Part shown: positions 21,793-28,400 of the stretch, piece after piece
How the letters are laid out: each line of letters begins with the position of its first letter
Position numbering within the stretch: the first letter of the stretch is position 1
DNA from: Patescibacteria group bacterium
GTDB taxonomy: Bacteria > Patescibacteriota > Minisyncoccia > Minisyncoccales > JAHCRE01
NCBI GenBank assembly: GCA_020148025.1
Contig: JAHCRH010000006.1
Location: 1 to 43,180 of the forward strand
Direction: 5' to 3'
Length of the DNA stretch: 43,180 nt
Made by a program: the position numbers and the translations under genes
Notes under the pieces: generated by a model
Database searches by the model: none
Told to the model about the DNA's origin: nothing
What the model saw: the letters and a program-made list of their open reading frames with translations, nothing else

Positions 21793-22353
21793 ATGATTAT
21801 CGAGCTTGGAGAAAAACTAAGAGAAGCTCTGGTAGGAATAATCAAGACCACAGGCAAAATAACTGAGGAAGTAATGGGGGTAATAAAGACTACCTTAAGG
21901 AGCACTTTAGAGGGTGTTGAAGATATAGGGGGAAAGAGTTTTGAAATTGGAATTAGTGCCATAAAGGGAGCAATCAAAGCGGTTTCCGAGGTTGGAGTGA
22001 CTTTGATTGAAGCTACTCATGACCTGGTAAAAGGGGTGGTTGAGGGAGTAGTTGGTGCGGGAGGAGATGTAGTAGGAACGGTGAAAGGAGCAATTCGGGC
22101 CTCTATTAAAGGAGCGGCCGAACTTGGTGAAGATGTAGCCCAAGTTGCAGTAAAGGCAGTCCAGGGAGCGATTGATGGAGCTAAAACAGTAGGAGGAGAT
22201 GTGGCTGGTGTAACAAAAGAAGCTGTTTTAGGAGCAATAAAAGCGGCAGAAGAGATCAGCAGTGAAACAGGTTCAGCTGTTAAGGATGCCCTAAAAGGAG
22301 CAGTTGAGGGAGCAAAAGAAATAATTGAGGCGCCTTTTAGGAAAGAGGAGTAA
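21793..22353 (+). CDS. Amphipathic Gly/Ala/Val repeat protein
   Basis: 186 aa built from degenerate repeats of about 22-33 residues, such as GAIKAVSEVG, VVEGVVGAGGDVVGTVKGAI, ELGEDVAQVAVKAVQGAI and TVGGDVAGVTKEAVLGAI. A small-residue face, a hydrophobic face and regular Lys/Glu fit long amphipathic helices like those of LEA or apolipoprotein-type proteins. No signal peptide. It may coat membranes or bundle, which is inference. It stands alone, plus strand, with its own promoter and terminator. Confidence 0.8.
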   Translation: MIIELGEKLREALVGIIKTTGKITEEVMGVIKTTLRSTLEGVEDIGGKSFEIGISAIKGAIKAVSEVGVTLIEATHDLVKGVVEGVVGAGGDVVGTVKGAIRASIKGAAELGEDVAQVAVKAVQGAIDGAKTVGGDVAGVTKEAVLGAIKAAEEISSETGSAVKDALKGAVEGAKEIIEAPFRKEE

Positions 22354-22372
22354 TTCTGATAGATTTTGAAAC

Positions 22373-22404
22373 CAAAAAAGCGCGGGTCGGACCCGTGCTT
22401 TTTT
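22373..22404 (+). terminator. Intrinsic terminator
   Basis: AAGCGCGGGTC and GACCCGTGCTT pair with flanking A and T runs (CTTTTTTG). It ends the repeat-protein gene and also precedes the 3' end of the minus-strand tRNA-Glu. Confidence 0.85.
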
Positions 22405-22406
22405 GC

Positions 22407-22478
22407 GGCCCCATCGGGAGTCGAACCCGAGTTACAAGGATGAGAACCTTGCGTCCTAAACCTCTAGACGATGGGGCC
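22407..22478 (-). tRNA. tRNA-Glu (anticodon CTC)
   Basis: Acceptor GGCCCCA/TGGGGCC, D-arm with GAGGTTTAGGAC, anticodon stem-loop CAAGG TTCTCAT CCTTG giving CTC (reads GAG), T-arm CGGG TTCGACT CCCG. CCA is not encoded. Confidence 0.95.
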
Positions 22479-22519
22479 TTAATTTAAATTTATCATATTT
22501 TTTTTAAAAAACAAGGTTC

Positions 22520-22631
22520 CTAAATTGCTTTGATTTCTTTGACTATTTCTTCCATTGGCGATAAAACGAGCCCTTGGACCAACAGTAAAAAGTAAATTAG
22601 CATTTTCTGTTACTTCTTTCCAGGCAGGGAT
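22520..22631 (-). pseudogene. Relic of a MurF C-terminal domain
   Basis: In a frame shifted from the gene at 22610, the minus strand encodes WKEVTENANLLFTVGPRARF, a close match to the end of the Mur ligase C-terminal domain (ADLLFTVGxRAxxIAEGA). A second shift leads to MEEIVKEIKAI and a stop at 22520. The roughly 100 residues that should connect it to the middle domain are absent. Confidence 0.65.
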
Positions 22632-23275
22632 TTGTAAAATTTTAAGGTCTGAGAAGTTTCAACTAAATTTAGATTTAAACTAATTCCCACTGAGATAGCG
22701 CTCAGGGCACTATAAATCTGCTCTTTCCCAAAAAGGTAGTCTAACCAAACAGGGACAATATTCCCCTGATAATTTAATTTAAAATTTGTTCCGGTATTTA
22801 ATTTAATGTCGGTGGCCTGGAAATCAGCTCCTTCCTGAAAACCAAAAGTTAAAGTTTTTAAATTTGTCAAATCTTTTATTTCCCTAATAGTCTCATCATC
22901 AAAATTTAAAATTAAATTGCTCCTTTCGGGTAAAATTTTTGCTAATTTTAAAATTCCTTTGGCATCTTCTTTTTCTCCAGCAAAAAAGTCTTGATCGGGA
23001 GGAATTTCGCCGATATGGGTTGCCACTAAAATTGCTAATTTTGATTCTTCAACAAAAAATTTAAAAGCTTTAGCTTCTTTTATTTCCGACTCCAAAACTA
23101 AAATCTCATTTTTCAAAATACTTTTCAAGTCAATTTTTTTAATTCTTGCTACTTTGAAATATTTTTCCAAAACTCGAGAAATAGCCTCTGTTGCACAAAA
23201 TCGTCCTCTACCTACAACAATAATAATTCGAGGCCTTTTTACAAAAAAAAAGAGTTTTGTTAAAAGATTTGGCAT
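22610..23275 (-). CDS. Degenerate Mur ligase (MurF-like), truncated
   Basis: 221 aa. RPRIIIVVGRGRFCATEAIS occupies the place of the Mur ligase P-loop (normally TGTxGKT) but lacks the lysine. LILNFDDETIREIKDL and TFGFQEGADFQATDI match the middle domain (VLNxDD, FG...AD). GKEQIYSALSAISVGISLNL replaces G(R/K)HNxxNALAA. The frame ends at LPGKK, where the catalytic C-terminal domain should begin, and a shifted remnant of that domain follows. The gene lies 9 bp behind ftsI, the usual place of murE/murF in a dcw cluster. It is probably decaying, or a non-catalytic Mur-like protein. Confidence 0.7.
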   Translation of the reverse strand: MPNLLTKLFFFVKRPRIIIVVGRGRFCATEAISRVLEKYFKVARIKKIDLKSILKNEILVLESEIKEAKAFKFFVEESKLAILVATHIGEIPPDQDFFAGEKEDAKGILKLAKILPERSNLILNFDDETIREIKDLTNLKTLTFGFQEGADFQATDIKLNTGTNFKLNYQGNIVPVWLDYLFGKEQIYSALSAISVGISLNLNLVETSQTLKFYKSLPGKK

Positions 23276-23284
23276 ATTCTTAAT

Positions 23285-25000
23285 TCATAATTCATAATCG
23301 GGGGGTATCTGCCAGTAATCAATAATATACTTTGCTAATTCTTTAAAAAGAGGGATAGCAGAATATTCAGCTGTTTTAGTATTGGGGTTGTTAAGTTTTA
23401 TTAAAATTAAAAATTGAGGATCAGAAGCTGGAGCAAATCCAACAAATGTCTGAATTGTTTTTTCAGAATAACCTTTTTTTTCAATCTCTAAGGCAGAAAA
23501 TGGAATCTGGGCAGTTCCTGTTTTTCCAGCTATAAAATATCCTGGAATTTTAGCTGATTGAGCAAAGCCATTTTCAACTACACTGACTAACATAGCGGTT
23601 AATTGAGAAGAAGTCCTTCGTGAAATAATAAAGTTTTCCGAAATTTCTGGATTAATCTCAATTTCTTTGCTACCGTCAACGATTTTTTCTACTAAATAGG
23701 GCCTAACCAATTTCCCACCATTGGCAATTGCACAAAAAGCCCTAACTAATTGAATAGGAGTTATGGCAATTCCTTGGCCAAAAGAGCCGTTAGCGAAATT
23801 TATTTCATACCCCTTTTTAAATTCTAAATTTTCAAAAAAAACTTCTTCCTGTAAATCAATGCCGGTCTTTTTGAAAAAACCAAATCTCTCAAGATATTCT
23901 AAAAAAATTTCTGATCCGATCTGCTGCTGAACAAAGACTGCCCCGGTATTAATTGATTTTTCCAAGACTTCAGTCATTGTTTGTTCTCCATGCACCCTTT
24001 CACCGTAATTATAGATAGGCCAACCTCCGACTTCTACTACCCCCTTATCAATATAGGTAGTTTGGGGGGTGATTTTCTCTTGATCAAGAGCAGCAGCCAT
24101 AGTGATTGGCTTAAAAACTGAACCCGGCTCAAAAATTTCTTGAATTGCTGAATTTTGAAAAATTTCCATCTCAGCTTCCTCCTCAGCTTCTTCAAAATAG
24201 CGATTAGGGTTGAAATTGGGGAAATCGGCTAAAGCCAAAATTTTTCCTGAATGAGGGTCAACCACAATAATTTGACCTTTCTCGATTTCAAATTTTTCTT
24301 TAGCAGAAAGTAATAATTTTTCAGCCAAAAATTGAATATTGTAATCAATACTCAATGAAATATCAGCTCCTTTTTGAACCGGCGATAAGTTTTCTGAATT
24401 TAAGAAAATTAAGGCTCCGCCCAAACCTCTTTTTCCTTCTAAAAATCCTTTCTCAGCTGTCAAAATTTCATCATAGAAACCTTCTATTCCATATTGACCT
24501 TTTCCTTCACCTCCTAAAAATCCAATTACCTGAGAAAGTAAAAACTCTTGAGGATAATATCTCAAAAGCTCTTCTCCCAAATAAATGCCAACGAAATTTA
24601 ATTTCTTTAAATTTTCAACTTCTTCTTCGGTTAATTTATGTTTAAGAACAGTAAAAAGACTATCAGTATTTTTAATTTTTTCCAAAATTTCGTCTCTATC
24701 TAAACCAAGAATGTCTCCCAATTTCTTAGCCACCTCTTCTTTATTTTTGATTTCTTTTGGGGAGCTATAGCAAAATTGCCAGGTTTTATTAATTGCTAAA
24801 GGAAGTAAATTTTCTCTATCTTTTAAAAAAACCTCTCCTCTTTTTTCCTGAACCTGGATTAAAAGTTGTTGCTGACCGAGTGCTAAGGCTTTATAAAGCT
24901 GCCGATCGAAAATTTGAAGATAAATTAAGCGACCGATGATCGTCGCCCCAAATAAAAAGAGAAAGATTAAAATTAAATTTACCCGCCAATTCTTCATCAT
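23285..25000 (-). CDS. ftsI: Penicillin-binding protein, FtsI/PBP3-like transpeptidase
   Basis: 571 aa. One N-terminal membrane helix (residues 8-28), then the dimerisation/pedestal domain (about 50-200) with GEVFLKDRE. The transpeptidase domain has SVFK (about 297), SIN (about 350) and KTGTAQ (about 491), all three catalytic motifs. It makes septal peptidoglycan cross-links on the outside of the membrane. The start overlaps ftsL by four bases. The position behind rsmH and ftsL is the standard dcw order. Confidence 0.95.
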   Translation of the reverse strand: MMKNWRVNLILIFLFLFGATIIGRLIYLQIFDRQLYKALALGQQQLLIQVQEKRGEVFLKDRENLLPLAINKTWQFCYSSPKEIKNKEEVAKKLGDILGLDRDEILEKIKNTDSLFTVLKHKLTEEEVENLKKLNFVGIYLGEELLRYYPQEFLLSQVIGFLGGEGKGQYGIEGFYDEILTAEKGFLEGKRGLGGALIFLNSENLSPVQKGADISLSIDYNIQFLAEKLLLSAKEKFEIEKGQIIVVDPHSGKILALADFPNFNPNRYFEEAEEEAEMEIFQNSAIQEIFEPGSVFKPITMAAALDQEKITPQTTYIDKGVVEVGGWPIYNYGERVHGEQTMTEVLEKSINTGAVFVQQQIGSEIFLEYLERFGFFKKTGIDLQEEVFFENLEFKKGYEINFANGSFGQGIAITPIQLVRAFCAIANGGKLVRPYLVEKIVDGSKEIEINPEISENFIISRRTSSQLTAMLVSVVENGFAQSAKIPGYFIAGKTGTAQIPFSALEIEKKGYSEKTIQTFVGFAPASDPQFLILIKLNNPNTKTAEYSAIPLFKELAKYIIDYWQIPPDYEL

Positions 25001-25344
25001 TCTTTTACGATTTGGCTTTCTAAAATCTGGATATAATGAATTTTATCTACTTTCTCAAAGTCAAATTCCTCGATTAGAGTTTCAATGGTTGCTAAAGAAT
25101 TTAACTTTGCTAATTTAATTTCTAAATTTTCGTTTTCAGAAAAAAGCTCATTTATTTTTTTCTGAGAATCTTGAATTTTATAAGTCTCAGAGGTTAAAGC
25201 ATTGAACTGAAAAATATAAAAAGCTAAGAGCGTTATTATTAAAATAAGAGAAAAAATCCAAAAAAGCTTCAGATTAAATCTTAGTTTTAAAGGAAGAGCG
25301 CGAATAATTGATATGGGAAAATTTAAGATAGAAGTATTATTCAT
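24997..25344 (-). CDS. ftsL: FtsL-like division protein
   Basis: 115 aa bitopic protein: a short basic cytoplasmic N-terminus, one membrane helix (about residues 29-48, FWIFSLILIITLLAFYIF), then a coiled coil (SQKKINELFSENENLEIKLAKLNS). Sequence alone would be too weak for a name, but size, topology and position between rsmH and ftsI, with four-base overlaps on both sides, support FtsL. Confidence 0.8.
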   Translation of the reverse strand: MNNTSILNFPISIIRALPLKLRFNLKLFWIFSLILIITLLAFYIFQFNALTSETYKIQDSQKKINELFSENENLEIKLAKLNSLATIETLIEEFDFEKVDKIHYIQILESQIVKE

Positions 25345-26231
25345 TTTTTTATGGCGGCTCTTAATTTTGCTGATCTTGAACGAGGATTAACTTCAATTTC
25401 TATTTTTGACGGCCTAATCGGCTTTTTAGTTAATATTTTTAAAAGATTTTTTTTAGAATTCTCTCTTAAAAAATTTTTTGAAATTCTATCTTCCAAAGAG
25501 TGAAAAGAAATTATGACTAATCTTCCTTGAGGCTTCAAAATTTCCAAGGTCTGAGGGAGGGCCTTTTCTAAATTCTTTAATTCATCATTTACAGCAATCC
25601 TCAGGGCCTGGAAAGTTCGAGTGGCTGGATGAATTCTTTCCCTCCCATACCGTGGGAGCACTGCTCTTTTAATGATTTTAATTAACTGAAAGGTTGTCTT
25701 AATTGGCTTTATTTTTCTGTTCTTAACAATTTCTCTGGCAATTCTTCTGGCGAATCTCTCTTCGCTATATTCTTTCAAAATTTTTCCAAGTCTTTTTTCT
25801 GGCCAATCATTTACAATTTTTTGAGCAGTTAGACCCTCTTTAGTGCTTTGATATCTCATATCAAGGATTTCATCTTTCTGAAACGAGAAACCTCTTTTAC
25901 TCTTTTCTAAATGCCAGCTGGATATTCCAAGATCAAACAAAATTCCCTGAACTTTTTTAAAATTATATTTTTTAACGATCTTTTTTAGATTTGCGAAATT
26001 ATTGCAAACCAGAATTAACCTTTTTTCTAATAAATCTTTAATTCGAAGTTTTAAACATTTTAGTATTTCTGAATCGAAATCAATTCCTAATACTTTTCCA
26101 TAAGGTGCTATTTTTTCTAAAATTGCTAAGGCATGGCCACCTTGACCAATTGTACAATCAATGAAATTTTGATTTGGCTCAGGCACCAAATATTCTAGAA
26201 CCTCTTTTTGTAAAACCGGTATGTGAATCAT
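25341..26231 (-). CDS. rsmH: 16S rRNA (cytosine1402-N4)-methyltransferase
   Basis: 296 aa. HIPVLQKEVLEYL is the typical RsmH start. The SAM site is DCTIGQGGHA (about 25-34). GILFDLGISSWHLEKSKRGFSF and DMRYQ follow. The C-terminal IISFHSLEDRISKNFL and NPRSRSAKLRAA are diagnostic. It lies one base behind mraZ, the usual order. Confidence 0.97.
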   Translation of the reverse strand: MIHIPVLQKEVLEYLVPEPNQNFIDCTIGQGGHALAILEKIAPYGKVLGIDFDSEILKCLKLRIKDLLEKRLILVCNNFANLKKIVKKYNFKKVQGILFDLGISSWHLEKSKRGFSFQKDEILDMRYQSTKEGLTAQKIVNDWPEKRLGKILKEYSEERFARRIAREIVKNRKIKPIKTTFQLIKIIKRAVLPRYGRERIHPATRTFQALRIAVNDELKNLEKALPQTLEILKPQGRLVIISFHSLEDRISKNFLRENSKKNLLKILTKKPIRPSKIEIEVNPRSRSAKLRAAIKK

Positions 26232-26232
26232 T

Positions 26233-26664
26233 TTAAACTCCGAGCTCCTTTAGTCTTTCGGCTATATCCCCTATTTCTTCTTCGGTTTTTTCTCTATACT
26301 TGTGCCATCTCTTTTCATCCCAAATTTCTATTCTATTAGAAAGCCCAAGCAAAACTACATTCTTTTTTAAAAAGGCATATTTTTTCAAATATTCAGGAAT
26401 TAAAATTCTGCCTGATTTATCTAAATTAACATCACAGGCTCCTGCTAACATAATCCTGGCAAAACCTCGAGCATCTAATCGACTGGCTGGCAGTTTACTC
26501 AACTTCTCAGACATTATCCCCCACCCCTTTAAAGGATAAATAATTAGACAATTGTCTAAACCCCTGGTAATTATTACCTTTTTTCCCAACTCTTTTCTGA
26601 ATTTTGAAGGAAGGGCCAGCCTTTTTTTAGTATCGATAGTATAGCGATATTCGCCTATAAGCAT
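26233..26664 (-). CDS. mraZ: Transcriptional regulator MraZ
   Basis: 143 aa from the ATG at 26664 (MLIGEYRYTIDTKKRLALP). The open frame extends upstream to 26775 but that part covers the operator and promoter. Two SpoVT/AbrB-like halves are visible: DTKKRLALPSKFR with GLDNCLIIYP, and DKSGRILIPEYL with LLGLSNRIEIWD. MraZ forms a ring and represses its own dcw operon. The start lacks a clear Shine-Dalgarno sequence. Confidence 0.96.
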   Translation of the reverse strand: MLIGEYRYTIDTKKRLALPSKFRKELGKKVIITRGLDNCLIIYPLKGWGIMSEKLSKLPASRLDARGFARIMLAGACDVNLDKSGRILIPEYLKKYAFLKKNVVLLGLSNRIEIWDEKRWHKYREKTEEEIGDIAERLKELGV

Positions 26665-26691
26665 AATACTTTTGTTAACAGATTGACTTAT

Positions 26692-26757
26692 CCACAAATC
26701 TAGCCAGTTATCCCACAGTTTTCCACAATTCCCCACTCCAATTCTACTATATCCCAC
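26692..26757 (-). promoter_or_regulatory. MraZ operator: phased GTGG repeats
   Basis: On the minus strand GTGG(G/A) occurs five times, with CCAC at 26692, 26713, 26723, 26733 and 26754 on the plus strand. The three central copies are exactly 10 bp apart and the outer ones 21 bp away, so all face the same side of the helix. This matches the known MraZ target of TGGGN repeats with 10-bp periodicity. Confidence 0.8.
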
Positions 26758-26775
26758 TTTATAACATTGAGTCAA
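26746..26775 (-). promoter_or_regulatory. mraZ operon promoter
   Basis: TTGACT (26770-26775), 18 bp, TATAGT (26746-26751). One MraZ repeat lies in the spacer and four lie downstream, consistent with autorepression. Confidence 0.65.
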
Positions 26776-26839
26776 ATAAAAACCGAATAGCTTTAAAATA
26801 AGATAAAATCAATTAATTTTCCACATATTATCCCCACCT

Positions 26840-26979
26840 GCACCAATTTTACAGGGAAATGCACAGCAACACCCTCTCCGCAGGAAACCCCTATTCGGGG
26901 CCGGGTGTCGCGAGGATTTAACAAGATCCTTCTTCATAAAATAGTCTTCTCAAAATTAAGGGTAAAATTAGTACGGTGC
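26840..26979 (-). ncRNA. Multi-copy structured element E, copy 1
   Basis: Outer arms GCACCAATTTTAC (26840-) and GTAAAATT..GTACGGTGC (-26979) pair. Inside, P1 is GCAACACCC/GGGTGTCGC (26866-26874, 26903-26911), P2 is CCCC-TATTC-GGGG (26888-26900), and a small third hairpin lies between. A pair that is A-C on the plus strand is G-U on the minus strand, suggesting minus-strand transcription. It sits between the DUF4015 terminator and the mraZ promoter. Confidence 0.7.
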
Positions 26980-26990
26980 AAGCAATCAAT

Positions 26991-27020
26991 AAAAAAACCG
27001 CCTAAAATATAGGCAGTTTT
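26991..27020 (-). terminator. Intrinsic terminator of the 27066-31627 gene run
   Basis: ACTGCCTA and TAGGCGGT pair around TATTT and run into TTTTTTT on the minus strand. Confidence 0.8.
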
Positions 27021-27050
27021 AAAACACCTTATCTTCTCTCTTATTTATAT

Positions 27051-27065
27051 CGGGGTCTAACCCCG
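27051..27065. repeat. Small palindrome at a stop codon
   Basis: CGGGGTCTAACCCCG, abutting the stop codon of the gene at 27066. It may be a REP-like unit or an RNA-stabilising hairpin. Confidence 0.45.
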
Positions 27066-28400
27066 TTATTTTTTGAAAAGCTCTTGGCTGTAAATATTAG
27101 TTGGATTCCACAATAACCAACCCGAAGCTCCTGAATCCTCAGCTGCCCTAACTTGGGCTTTAACTTTTTCAGAATCATAATAAATCCCTCTTTCGGAATC
27201 TGCCCTTAAACTAAAGTCTTGAAGCCAGGGCCGAATTTTAACTTCGGAGTTAAGCTCTAAAAGATAATCTTTAGCTGAAAGGATTGATCTGAAAACAACT
27301 TCATAAGGATGATTAGAAACAACCCGAGAGACATCCTCTGAAATATAAGGAAAGTAAAGGCCGGGTAATCCTCTTTTTAAATCTTCTTTTACTTCAAATC
27401 CTCCATAAAAATGACTGGGATAAAGCATAAAAGAGATATAGTCAAACAAATCAGCTACATCTTCCAATCGTTGACCAACTCCTGGAGCACCATATTGAGT
27501 GGCTACTAAACCAAACAAATCCACTGAGAGAATAATTTTTGGCTGATAAGATTTAAGTTCTCTGGAAAGGTTCAGAAGGAATTCTCGGACAGCTTCCTGT
27601 TTTTCTTGTTTTTCATCATAAAATGGGAAAACTATATCTTCTAAATTACCGTCTGAGGGAAAGCGAATGTAGTCAAATTGAAGTTCATCAAAATCGAAAT
27701 CAATTACTTCTTGTGAAAATTTTATAATATATTGCCAAACTTCGGGGCTTTGGGGATCCAACCAATAGCCTCCTCCATAATCTTTCCAAAAATCCCCTTT
27801 TTTAGTTTTGAGATAAAGTTCAGGTTTTTCATCTATTAAAGAAGAATCACGAAAAGCGCAAATTCTAGCAATAACCCAAACATCTTTTTTCTTAAATTCC
27901 TCGATTAATTTTTTTAAGCTATTGGGTAAATTTGGACCATAGGCCTCTTTTACATCAATGACTAGAGCGTTGAGTTCTGTTTCAAATAAAAGTTTTTTAA
28001 TATCCTCTTGAATTTTAATGGCTGCTGGATTTTGAGAATTGGCAATAAACTCTGTCATATAGATTCCTTTAACATTTTCTGAGCGTTCTCTGGCTTTTTC
28101 AATTGCTAATATTTTTTCTTTTTCTTTTTCTTCAATAAATTTTTCTGTTTTTGAAATTAGTTCTTTTGCCTCTTTTATAAGCTCTTCTCCTCTTGAAACG
28201 GGATCTTTTTCTTCAATTATTTTCTCATCTTCAATTGTTTCTTCTTTTTCGGCCTGTGGAGAAATCTCTGAAAGCTGGGAATTTTCTTTTTCAGGTAAAA
28301 TTATTTTCTTTTCTGAAATGAAAAAATATTTACAAGAAAAAAATCCTCCCAAAACCAAAAAGGAAAGAAGGATTAGAGAAATAGTTAAGACTTTCTTCAT
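27066..28400 (-). CDS. Putative glycoside hydrolase, DUF4015 family
   Basis: 444 aa. N-terminal membrane helix or signal anchor (residues 4-24), a Glu/Lys-rich coiled linker (30-110), then a TIM-barrel-like domain with VKGIYMTEF, LNALVIDVKEAYGPN, VWVIARICAFRD, YWLDPQSPEVWQYI, FDELQFDYIRFPSDG and SVDLFGL, ending in GASGWLLWNPTN. These are the DUF4015 landmarks of putative extracellular carbohydrate-active enzymes. The acidic DELQFDYIRFP is a candidate catalytic segment. It overlaps the Clp-like gene by four bases. Confidence 0.88.
   Translation of the reverse strand: MKKVLTISLILLSFLVLGGFFSCKYFFISEKKIILPEKENSQLSEISPQAEKEETIEDEKIIEEKDPVSRGEELIKEAKELISKTEKFIEEKEKEKILAIEKARERSENVKGIYMTEFIANSQNPAAIKIQEDIKKLLFETELNALVIDVKEAYGPNLPNSLKKLIEEFKKKDVWVIARICAFRDSSLIDEKPELYLKTKKGDFWKDYGGGYWLDPQSPEVWQYIIKFSQEVIDFDFDELQFDYIRFPSDGNLEDIVFPFYDEKQEKQEAVREFLLNLSRELKSYQPKIILSVDLFGLVATQYGAPGVGQRLEDVADLFDYISFMLYPSHFYGGFEVKEDLKRGLPGLYFPYISEDVSRVVSNHPYEVVFRSILSAKDYLLELNSEVKIRPWLQDFSLRADSERGIYYDSEKVKAQVRAAEDSGASGWLLWNPTNIYSQELFKK

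Noticed and set aside
26665-26775. Longer MraZ start at 26775
   Set aside because: It would encode the operator and promoter; the conserved MraZ N-terminus begins at 26664.
26688-26833. DnaA boxes or an origin upstream of mraZ (TTATCCACA and similar)
   Set aside because: The TCCAC/CCCAC units are phased at 10-11 bp exactly as MraZ sites, and there is no dnaA or dnaN nearby.
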